The notes beneath the pieces were generated by a model. It did no database searches. It saw only the letters and a program-made list of their open reading frames with translations, and was not told where the DNA came from. Shown one piece after another: positions 9,405 to 16,829 of a stretch of DNA of 64,000 nt (positions within the stretch are counted from its first letter, which is position 1; each line of letters opens with the position of its first letter). The stretch is from Caballeronia sp. TF1N1 (GTDB taxonomy: Bacteria > Pseudomonadota > Gammaproteobacteria > Burkholderiales > Burkholderiaceae). Where the stretch lies: the NCBI RefSeq assembly GCF_022878925.1, contig NZ_CP084627.1, forward strand, positions 496,001 to 560,000, in the 5' to 3' direction. The position numbers and the translations under genes are program-made.

Positions 9405-11813
9405 TCATGCCGACGACGAAAGCGCCGACAGGTCCCGCTCGCGCATGACATTGACCCGCCACCACGCCGGCAACAGACGCCGCACTTCCGAGCGCGCAAA
9501 GCGGTCGTCGATCAGGTAGAGCACGCCACGGTCTTGCGGCCCGCGAATCACGCGTCCGGCCGCCTGCACGACCTTCTGCAAGCCCGGAAAAAGATAAGCG
9601 TAGTCATAGCCGGCGCCGAAAGCGTCCTGCATCCGCACTTTCATCTGCTCATTGACAGGATTGAGTTGCGGCAGACCGAGCGTCGCGACGAAGGCGCCAA
9701 TGAGCCGCGTGCCCGGCAGATCCACCGCCTCGCCAAACGCGCCGCCCAGCACCGCGAAACCGACGCCGCGTCCATCCGGAACGAAGCGCGCGAGAAAGTC
9801 GTGCTGCGCGGCTTCGCTCATCGCGCGTGACTGCTGCCAACTCGGAATTCCGGGATGACGTACCGCGAATTCCGCCGCGACTTGCGCCAGATATTCGAAG
9901 CTGCTGAAAAAGCTCAGATAGTTGCCTTCCGCGAGACCGTACTGCGCCGCGATCATGTCGGCGATGCGCGCAACGGATTGCCGGCGGTCGCGATAGCGCG
10001 TCGAGACATCGGCGATGGCGCGTACATCGAGTTGATCCGCTGAGAACGGCGACTCCACGTCGATGAACGCGCTCGTTTCCGGCAAGCCGAGCGTGTCGGC
10101 GTAGAAGTGCGTGGGCGTGAGCGTCGCGGAAAACAACGCGACGCTGTGGGCGCTCGCGAAACGCCCGGCGAGATGCGGCGCGGGAATCACGTTGCGCAGG
10201 CACAGCACGACATTGCGCTTCTTCGCCGACGCGTGGCCAGAAAGCGAGATATCGACGATCGAATGCGAACCGAAGCGCTCCGCGATGCGCGTGAAGTGCA
10301 CGGCATCGAAATAAAAGCGCATGGTGTCGGGCGAGAAGAGGTCGGCTTGCTCGCCGAGCATTTCCGTCATCAGCGAAACCGCCTGGCCGAGCGCGGTCAG
10401 CAACTGGGCGGGCGGTTCGGCGAGCGGCGCGTAGTCGATGCCCGCGGTTTCCTGTTCGCGGCTCGTGTCGCTGAAGGTTCGGGCGACGCGCGCAAGCGTT
10501 TTTTTCAGAAGCGGCGGCGCGGCGCGGCGCATTGCATCGAACGAGGCGCGATCGAGCGATGCGGAATACATGCCGCGCGCCCGATCGATCAGGTTGTGCG
10601 CTTCATCGACGAGTACCGACACGCGCCAGCGGTTCGTTTCAGCTAGGGCGAAAAGCATTGCGCTGGTGTCGAAGTAATAGTTGTAGTCGCCGACGATGAC
10701 ATCGGCCCAGCGCGAGAGCTCCTGGCTCAGATAGTACGGACAGACTTCGTGGTGTCGCGCGACTTCGGCTGTCGACGCGCGGTCCAGGTGTGCACGCGCG
10801 AGGGCATCGGCGCGCGCGGCGGGAAGGCGGTCGTAGAAGCCGCGCGCGAGCGGGCACGAATCGCCGTGACACGCGCGGTCGGGATATTCGCAGGCTTTGT
10901 CGCGGGCGACGAGTTCGATTACACGTAAGGGAAAGGGCGTGGCGGTCGCTTTGGCTTTTGCCGTTGCCGCGTCCGCTGGCGCCGCTGTTTTTTCCGCCGC
11001 CCCGACGATCGTTCCGAGCGCATCGAGCGCAAGCTGCCGCCCCGCGCTTTTCGCCGTGAGAAAGTAGATCTTGTCCAACTGCTGCTTCGGCCAAGCCTTG
11101 AGCAGCGGAAACAACGTGCCGACCGTCTTGCCGATACCCGTCGGCGCCTGTGCAAGCAAACATCGGCTCGATGCGGCCGCGCGATAGACCGCCTCGGCAA
11201 GGGCCCGCTGCCCAGGCCGAAACTCCGTGTGCGGAAACACCAGCGCGGTAAGCGCCGCCTCGCGCGCCGCACGGTGCCGCATCTCCTGTTCGGCCCACGC
11301 GATGAACCGCGTGCATTGATCCTCGTAATGCGCCTTTAACGCCAGCGCGGTTTGCGTCTCCACAAGCACGCTTTCAGTCTGTTCGACGATATCGAAATAA
11401 ACGAGCGCGACTTCGATCTCATCGAGACCGAGCTTCTTGCACATGAGATGCGCATACACGCGCGCCTGTGCCCAATGCAGATGCCGATGATTCTGCGGCA
11501 TCGATTCCAGCTTGCCTCGATACGTTTTGACTTCTTCCAGCCGATTGCGCACCGGATCGAAACCATCCGCGCGGCCGCGCACGCGCAACGGACCGAAGTC
11601 TTCGGCGAGGGAAATTTCCTTGAGATAACCAGCTGGCCGCCGGCTTGCGACCGTCACATGTCCGGCAATGCCTTCCTGCGCGCTTGGCGCTGGCGTGAAG
11701 CGCAAATCGAGATCGCCCTGTTTCGACGTGAATTCGCAAAGCGCGCGCACAGCGACGGTGTAAGCAGGATCGCCGCACGCCAGATTGGCGGCCGAGTCAG
11801 AGGCTGTATGCAT
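9405..11813 (-). CDS. XPD/DinG-family DNA helicase with N-terminal PD-(D/E)XK (Cas4-like) nuclease domain
   Basis: Superfamily 2 helicase of 802 residues. The N-terminal 190 residues show a Cas4/RecB-like nuclease signature: Asp83 in GRADGF, then Glu94 and Lys96 in LEEVKTYRG. The helicase has Walker A APTGIGKT near 223-230, a four-cysteine Fe-S cluster region (CEYPDRACHGDSCPL, then EVCPYYLSQ) and a DEAH box VDEAHNLID near 425. The C-terminal ATPase half carries SFFSSFEYL and QAAGRVIRG. The Fe-S and DEAH elements define the XPD/DinG/Rad3 group. It probably acts in DNA repair or replication-fork processing. In some relatives a VRR-NUC gene sits alongside; none is visible here. The ATG at 11813 has only a weak ribosome-binding site. 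Confidence 0.85.
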   Translation of the reverse strand: MHTASDSAANLACGDPAYTVAVRALCEFTSKQGDLDLRFTPAPSAQEGIAGHVTVASRRPAGYLKEISLAEDFGPLRVRGRADGFDPVRNRLEEVKTYRGKLESMPQNHRHLHWAQARVYAHLMCKKLGLDEIEVALVYFDIVEQTESVLVETQTALALKAHYEDQCTRFIAWAEQEMRHRAAREAALTALVFPHTEFRPGQRALAEAVYRAAASSRCLLAQAPTGIGKTVGTLFPLLKAWPKQQLDKIYFLTAKSAGRQLALDALGTIVGAAEKTAAPADAATAKAKATATPFPLRVIELVARDKACEYPDRACHGDSCPLARGFYDRLPAARADALARAHLDRASTAEVARHHEVCPYYLSQELSRWADVIVGDYNYYFDTSAMLFALAETNRWRVSVLVDEAHNLIDRARGMYSASLDRASFDAMRRAAPPLLKKTLARVARTFSDTSREQETAGIDYAPLAEPPAQLLTALGQAVSLMTEMLGEQADLFSPDTMRFYFDAVHFTRIAERFGSHSIVDISLSGHASAKKRNVVLCLRNVIPAPHLAGRFASAHSVALFSATLTPTHFYADTLGLPETSAFIDVESPFSADQLDVRAIADVSTRYRDRRQSVARIADMIAAQYGLAEGNYLSFFSSFEYLAQVAAEFAVRHPGIPSWQQSRAMSEAAQHDFLARFVPDGRGVGFAVLGGAFGEAVDLPGTRLIGAFVATLGLPQLNPVNEQMKVRMQDAFGAGYDYAYLFPGLQKVVQAAGRVIRGPQDRGVLYLIDDRFARSEVRRLLPAWWRVNVMRERDLSALSSSA

Positions 11814-11944
11814 GTACAGTAGTCTAGCATTTCCGTCATTCGCCGCAACAAATGCGTTGCTGCCTTTAAGGCATGAAATGTCGTGGCGATTGGCGTTTCG
11901 CTAGAATGACGGACATCTCAATATTGCCGCGCGCGACCGAAACA

Positions 11945-12310
11945 ATGCATGCAATCAACACATCCGCAATCAAAGGCTGGCACGCGCATATTTATTTCGA
12001 TGCCGCGAGCCGCGACGCGGCCTGGGCAATTTGGGAGGTCATCTCGACGCACTTTGCGGCGGAACTTGAAACCGGCAAGCTTATCTTGGGACGCTTTCAT
12101 GAACGTCCGGTTGGACCGCACCCGATGTGGTCGTTTCAACTCGGCTTTGGTCGCGAAGATCTCGTGCCGATTTTCGAATGGCTCACCTTGAATCACGGCG
12201 CGCTCGATGTTTTCATGCATCCGAATACCGAGGACGAATTGCGCGATCATCGCGATTCCGCGGTGTGGATTGGCCGATCGCATGAATTGCGGCTGGATGG
12301 CTGGAAATAA
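11945..12310 (+). CDS. DOPA 4,5-dioxygenase family protein
   Basis: Small protein of 121 residues from the start MHAINTSAIKGWHAHIYFD; an alternative ATG at 11906 would add 13 residues. The His-rich pattern (WHAHIYFD, HERPVGPHPMW, LNHGALDVFMHPN) matches the DOPA_dioxygen family of extradiol-type enzymes, whose plant and fungal members cleave L-DOPA in pigment synthesis. Bacterial versions are mostly of unknown substrate. It diverges from the helicase gene and is closed by a strong terminator shared with the phasin gene. The family call is good; the DOPA substrate is not established. Confidence 0.8.
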   Translation: MHAINTSAIKGWHAHIYFDAASRDAAWAIWEVISTHFAAELETGKLILGRFHERPVGPHPMWSFQLGFGREDLVPIFEWLTLNHGALDVFMHPNTEDELRDHRDSAVWIGRSHELRLDGWK

Positions 12311-12316
12311 ATGAAA

Positions 12317-12340
12317 AAAGGGCGGAGTGGTCCGCCCTTT
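12317..12340. terminator. Bidirectional rho-independent terminator between convergent genes
   Basis: Perfect 10-bp stem AAAGGGCGGA (12317-12326) and TCCGCCCTTT (12331-12340) with a GTGG loop, flanked by A-runs on the left and TTTCTCG on the right. It sits between the dioxygenase-family stop at 12310 and the phasin stop at 12359, and can serve both. Confidence 0.9.
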
Positions 12341-12358
12341 CTCGTTGCTTGAAAACGC

Positions 12359-12928
12359 TCAAGCCTTTTTGACGCTCGTTCCCTTCGACGACACAACCCG
12401 CACTGCGCCCTGCGTCGCGACGCTCGCATCGGTTTCTGCCGCTTCCACCACCTGACGCGCGGACTTTCTCGCCGCTTCATAAGCCGAATTTGCAGATTCC
12501 GTTGCGGCGTCGATAGCCGACTTCCACGCATTCACCACCGCTTCGCTGCCGGCTGGCGCGCTGCTCGCAAGCGTGCTGACAAGCGCCTGCGCGTTGCGCT
12601 GCGACTTCTCCAACTGGTCCTGCGCCGCTTCCACATAAACGCCGCGCACGCCTGCCGCGATTTCGTGGAAGCTCTGCCAGTAAGCCGCGACGCGTTGAGC
12701 GCCGGCCTGAGATTGTTGGCTTTGCAAAGCAAAGAACTCTTTCGGATCGCGTACGGAAAACACACGAGCAACGAAGTTCTGATGTTCATCCAGCGCCGTC
12801 TTGAACGTGCGCGTGTTCAGGTCGATGAGTTTCTCGAAACCTTCCACGGCTCGTGTAGCGAGACCGAAGCTGGCGTCGAATCCTGCTTTCTGTGACGCGA
12901 TGAGATTTTCAGGCGCAAGACTGCTCAT
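12359..12928 (-). CDS. phaP: Phasin family protein (PHA granule-associated)
   Basis: Helical, Ala/Gln/Ser-rich protein of 189 residues. It matches Phasin_2: FEKLIDLNTRTFKTALDEHQ, DPKEFFALQSQ, then YWQSFHEIA. Phasins coat polyhydroxyalkanoate granules and control their size. I prefer the ATG at 12928 (MSSLAPENLIAS) because GGAG lies six bases upstream; an in-frame ATG at 12940 gives MESS. The Lys-rich C-terminus (SSKGTSVKKA) is common in the family. Burkholderiaceae encode several phasins, so the symbol is generic. No PHA synthase is nearby, hence it is probably a monocistronic unit. Confidence 0.88.
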   Translation of the reverse strand: MSSLAPENLIASQKAGFDASFGLATRAVEGFEKLIDLNTRTFKTALDEHQNFVARVFSVRDPKEFFALQSQQSQAGAQRVAAYWQSFHEIAAGVRGVYVEAAQDQLEKSQRNAQALVSTLASSAPAGSEAVVNAWKSAIDAATESANSAYEAARKSARQVVEAAETDASVATQGAVRVVSSKGTSVKKA

Positions 12929-13421
12929 GCTGGACTCCATTGGACGTTGCGTTTTGAAAGACGATCGATTTGTGCGGTGCAGCGAACGCTCTATTGTAGG
13001 GATAGCGCGAGGCGTGTCAATTGCCTTTTTTATTAACCGATGGCGATTTGAATTCGTATCCGAAGAAAGTCAAGTTTCAATCGCGTCTGATTATCTCGCT
13101 GATTTTGAACTAGGCGGATAATACGAACGGACCACCTAATCGCGGAGAAACAAGAACGAACGGGCGTGCTTAAGATATCTCCCGTTTGCCTGCTCAAGGT
13201 AAACCACGAGTAACAACCCGCGCATAACGTTGTTTCCCCTACTTGACGCTCTGACGCTATCTTGAAAAAATCTCGCACTGCAACAAACGGCGTCCGCGCG
13301 TGAACATCGAAAGGACTTTTTCCTGTCACCGTCGCGTCACCGTGATTATCTAGCATGCGAACTTGCGCTAAAGAGCCGGCGCTGAACGGCAGTAGTTATA
13401 AATCGAGAGAACGGACAGAAA
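12929..13421. other. Intergenic stretch without a gene
   Basis: About 490 bp between the divergent phasin gene and the small HTH gene. It is AT-richer than its surroundings around 13010-13140 and presumably holds both promoters. I see no convincing open frame, RNA gene or repeat in it. Confidence 0.5.
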
Positions 13422-13715
13422 ATGGGGCGACATTCCCAAACCATCGGACACCTTGAACGTAGTCACGAAGATAACGCTCTGCGCCGCGCCATTGCCGCGC
13501 GGCTCGATCGGGCAATGCAGAAAGCCAACGTCAGTTCCGCCAAGGCCGCGGACTGGCTCGACGTAACCGAGCACGACGTGCATTTCTGGCGGCGCGGCAT
13601 CACGGTGCCGCCGCTGCATGCGTTCAACCGTATTGCCAGGCAACTGGACATCGACGTGCACTGGCTTTGCACAGGCCAGGCGCAGCAAACACATCAAGCG
13701 CAAGTCGCGGGCTAA
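13422..13715 (+). CDS. Small HTH-type DNA-binding-like protein
   Basis: Protein of 97 residues. Residues 22-80 (LRRAIAARLDRAMQKANVSS, then AKAADWLDVTEHDVHFWRRG and PLHAFNRIARQLDIDVHWL) read as an XRE/Cro-type helix-turn-helix followed by the usual 'position in scale' helices and a closing hydrophobic helix. The C-terminus (QAQQTHQAQVAG) is disordered. No dimer-forming partner or toxin gene adjoins it. It converges with an EamA exporter 5 bp away. I infer a regulator; the target is unknown. Confidence 0.65.
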   Translation: MGRHSQTIGHLERSHEDNALRRAIAARLDRAMQKANVSSAKAADWLDVTEHDVHFWRRGITVPPLHAFNRIARQLDIDVHWLCTGQAQQTHQAQVAG

Positions 13716-13719
13716 GCGT

Positions 13720-14658
13720 TTAGGGCGTCGAATCCGGCAACACTGCCGGTTTGCGCCCATGCATGAGCACGGTTCCAATACCGCTCGCGGCGATCACGCA
13801 CATGCCGATAGCCATCCATCGGTCAGGCACCTGACCGAATAACACCCAGCTGAAAAAGGCCGCGAAAGCAAGTTGGGAATAGGAGAAGGGCGTCAGCACC
13901 GACAGTGCCGCGCGCCTGAGCGCCTGCAACATCAAAAGCTGGCCGATGGTCGCCATTGTTGCCATGAGCGCCACGAGCAGCCAGCTTTTCCATTCCACGA
14001 GCGCCAGTTCCGGCAGCATTTGCGACTGATCCATCCACATCAACGTGCACAGCACGATGGTTGCGACGAGCGCCGTCAGAAAGTTGGTGGTGACGGCGTC
14101 ATCGACGCGCGACAGATGGCTCGATACCACCTGAAAGCACGCAAACGTCGTGGCCGCACCGATCGGAAAGACAACGGTCCACGTGAATTGGCTGCCACCC
14201 GGCCGCACCACCAGCAACATGCCGATGAACCCGAGCACGACCATTGCCCATTTGCTGCGCGGGACATGGTCCTTGAGCACGAGTGCGGCGAGCAGGGTGG
14301 AGATGAGCGGCGCGAGCATCGCAAGGGATGTCGTCACGGGAAGCGGCAGATGCCGCAAGCCAGCGAAAGTACACGCCGAGTTGGTGAGCAGCAGTAAAGC
14401 GCGAACGATCTGCAGCTTCAGGCTGTCGGTGCGAAAGAGCTTGAGCGTGCCGAGCCGCGCTTGCCACACGCCGAGCACGATCATCTGGAATAGATAGCGC
14501 ACCCAAAGAAGCGCCAGTATGGGAACCGCCGTGCCGATGACCTTGACGGTGGAATCGCTCGCGGCGAAGGTAGCGGTCGTCAAGACCATGATCGCGATGC
14601 CGGCTACCGTGTTATCGGTATCAATGCGGAAACGCGCTTTGCCCTCAATGGTTGCCAT
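13720..14658 (-). CDS. EamA/DMT-family transporter
   Basis: Inner-membrane protein of 312 residues with about ten hydrophobic helices in two EamA repeats. The first repeat runs from GIAIMVLTTATFAASDSTVK to KWAMVVLGFIGMLLVVRPGG; the second is about residues 160-300 and ends in WMAIGMCVIAASGIGTVLM. This is the drug/metabolite transporter superfamily, with many amino-acid or metabolite exporters. The substrate cannot be read from sequence. The ATG at 14658 is the first in frame. It converges with the small HTH gene, and its upstream side opens onto the long gap before the fimbrial cluster. Confidence 0.85.
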   Translation of the reverse strand: MATIEGKARFRIDTDNTVAGIAIMVLTTATFAASDSTVKVIGTAVPILALLWVRYLFQMIVLGVWQARLGTLKLFRTDSLKLQIVRALLLLTNSACTFAGLRHLPLPVTTSLAMLAPLISTLLAALVLKDHVPRSKWAMVVLGFIGMLLVVRPGGSQFTWTVVFPIGAATTFACFQVVSSHLSRVDDAVTTNFLTALVATIVLCTLMWMDQSQMLPELALVEWKSWLLVALMATMATIGQLLMLQALRRAALSVLTPFSYSQLAFAAFFSWVLFGQVPDRWMAIGMCVIAASGIGTVLMHGRKPAVLPDSTP

Positions 14659-15239
14659 GGGTGTCCGTTGTTCGCCTGATCGCGGGCGCGCCTCGAAAAA
14701 GGCTGCGCTCCGTCGGGCAGTCTCTTATGGATGACGGCGTTTTAAGCCGTTGCTTCCATTTTGCGGACGTCGACCGCTCGTGGCAAGCCGACAGTAATCT
14801 TCTTTTCCGTCGTGTTGTGCTCAGGTCACGGCGCGTCGACAAATGAACTAGACGGTTCGAACAAAGCACGCGCGCACTTTTTCGGGACGCGAAGGCGCTC
14901 GGTGCGCGTCGCCGTCGTTTCTCAAAAGTCTCGCCGATATGTCTCGAAATCGAATCTGGTCCGTCTATAAACCCATTCAGCAAAGTTCAAGAAAGCGAAC
15001 CGCTGAATTTCGGCAATCTCGAATTGTCCGGTCGCCGCGTCTCTTATTCTGAGGGTGAAGCTTTATTGAGTTAGTTCCGAAAAAAATGGATGGCGTTTTT
15101 GAGAATTAGATTAGATCAATCCTAGCTCTGCCTGCTTATTATTCTCTCAACGCCACGCACCTTGAACGACGCAAGCAGCAACTTGTCGATGGCCGCGTCA
15201 AGCGTCAAACATTCATTATTCGTTTCCCGGAGTTTCTTC
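14659..15239. other. Long intergenic region upstream of the fimbrial cluster
   Basis: About 580 bp with no supported gene. The right half, about 15040-15130, is clearly AT-rich compared with the flanks, which suits a silenced or strongly regulated fimbrial promoter. I found no invertible-repeat pair that would indicate a phase switch, and I did not assign a -35/-10 pair. Confidence 0.5.
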
Positions 15240-15806
15240 ATGCAGAAAGCTATTTCCCTCAGCGCCGCACTCTTCTCGATGATGGTCGCCCTTGCGTCGA
15301 TGAACGCCAACGCCGCCGACGGCACGATCACCATCAACGGCGCGGTGTCGGATACGACCTGCTCGATCAATGGCACGGCTGCCGGTTCGCCGGCAAACGT
15401 GACGGCTACGTTGCCGACCGTTTCCGCAAGCGCGCTTGCGTCGGCTGGCGCCACGGCGGGCGTTTCCAAGCTCGGCGACATCCAGTTGCAATTGACCGGC
15501 TGCACGGGCTCGGCCACCAAGGCAGTGGCGCACTTCGAGAACGGTTCCACCGTTGACCAAAGCAGCGGCAATCTGATCAATCAGGCGCTGACGCAGCCGG
15601 CGACCAACGTGCAAGTGCGTCTCTTGAACTCGCAAATGCAGCCGATCAACATCCTCACCAACGCCAATAACGATGTCGCGGTCAACGGCGCATCGATCTC
15701 GGCCGGCGCGGGCAACCTCAACTACTTCGCGCAGTACTATGCGACGGGTCAGGCTCAGCCGGGCGCGGTCAACACGATGGTCCAGTACTCCATTCAGTAT
15801 CAGTAA
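15240..15806 (+). CDS. Type 1 fimbrial major subunit
   Basis: Secreted pilin of 188 residues. The signal peptide (MQKAISLSAALFSMMVALAS, cleaved after MNANA) precedes ADGTITINGAVSDTTCSING. Cys near residues 46 and 86 (LTGCTG) form the conserved pilin disulfide. The C-terminus NTMVQYSIQYQ is the alternating hydrophobic donor-type strand with penultimate Tyr, recognised by chaperones. The ATG at 15240 has GGAG eight bases upstream; an in-frame start at 15162 would bury the signal peptide and is rejected. It is the first gene of a pilin-chaperone-usher set. Confidence 0.9.
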   Translation: MQKAISLSAALFSMMVALASMNANAADGTITINGAVSDTTCSINGTAAGSPANVTATLPTVSASALASAGATAGVSKLGDIQLQLTGCTGSATKAVAHFENGSTVDQSSGNLINQALTQPATNVQVRLLNSQMQPINILTNANNDVAVNGASISAGAGNLNYFAQYYATGQAQPGAVNTMVQYSIQYQ

Positions 15807-15866
15807 AGCCATCGATGCAGGGTCCGGGCGCGCGCCACGTTTTGATTCGGCAAGCGTCCGGTTGCA

Positions 15867-16640
15867 GTGAATGACATCAACCGTCGAGTGATGGCCGCAA
15901 TGAAATCGATGAAACGATCGCTCGCCATGGCAGGTCTCCTTGCCGCGATGGTCGCGGGCTCCGCGCACGCCAGTGTGACAATCGGCGCGACGCGCGTGGT
16001 GTATCCGCTGGATCAGCGTGAAGTCACCGTGAAGCTGAACAACGACAGCTCGCACCCGGCGCTCGTGCAGGTTTGGATGGATAGCGGCAACGCCGACACC
16101 AAGCCCGCCGACAGCAAGACGCCCTTCGTGATCACGCCACCCATCTTTCGGATGGATGCGGGCAAGTCGCAGACATTGCGCGTCATGTATGGCGGCGAAG
16201 CGTTGCCTCAGGATCGCGAGTCGGTGTTCTGGCTCAACGTGCTCGACGTGCCGCCCAAGGCGGAGGTGAAAGCCGATGTCAACACGCTGCAACTGGCGTA
16301 TCGCACGCGCATCAAGATGTTCGTGCGCCCGGCGAAGCTGTCCGGCAAGCCCGAGGATTCACCGCGCATGCTCAAGTGGAAAGTCGTGCCCGCGCGGCAA
16401 GGCGGTGGCGACGCGCTCTCCATTACGAATCCGAGCGCGTATCACGTTTCGTTCAGCGAGATTGGCGTGACGTCGAACGGACGCACCTTCAAGAACGAAA
16501 CCGGCGGCATGGTTCCGCCGCGTGGCGATGCAGTCATCCCCGTGCCGAAGATGAGCGACGTGCATGGCGGCAAGGTCCATTACATCGCCATCAGCGATTA
16601 CGGCGGCGCCATCGAAGGCGATGCCGAACTCGCGCCTTGA
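15867..16640 (+). CDS. Periplasmic fimbrial chaperone (PapD/FimC family)
   Basis: Chaperone of up to 257 residues with two immunoglobulin-like domains. The signal peptide (SLAMAGLLAAMVAGSAHA) is near residues 18-36. Family marks include TRVVYPLDQREVTVKLNN, the subunit-binding strand SQTLRVMY with its preceding Lys, ESVFWLNVLDVPPK (family consensus ESLFWLNV.EIPP), and AYRTRIKMFVRP. The start could be the ATG at 15867 or later ones at 15891, 15900 or 15909; the signal peptide is kept in all. It stabilises pilins by donor-strand complementation and hands them to the usher. It lies 60 bp after the pilin gene in an apparent operon. Confidence 0.92.
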   Translation: MNDINRRVMAAMKSMKRSLAMAGLLAAMVAGSAHASVTIGATRVVYPLDQREVTVKLNNDSSHPALVQVWMDSGNADTKPADSKTPFVITPPIFRMDAGKSQTLRVMYGGEALPQDRESVFWLNVLDVPPKAEVKADVNTLQLAYRTRIKMFVRPAKLSGKPEDSPRMLKWKVVPARQGGGDALSITNPSAYHVSFSEIGVTSNGRTFKNETGGMVPPRGDAVIPVPKMSDVHGGKVHYIAISDYGGAIEGDAELAP

Positions 16641-16829
16641 TCGGAAGCCCATTCGGGCAGACCTCCAGCGACCTATCGCAACGTCTCGAAATTAACAGCG
16701 CGCATCTTGTTCGATGCGCGCTTTTCTTTTGTTTACATGGTGTTTCGCGTCTCAAAAATAGAATTCGTCCTAGCTACTTTCATCTCGTTAATTCGTAGCA
16801 TCGGTGGATCGGCAAATGTCTCGCGCCTC

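Noticed and set aside
14659..15239. Phase-variable invertible promoter before the pilin
   Set aside because: No inverted repeat pair of useful length was found in the region and no recombinase gene is nearby.
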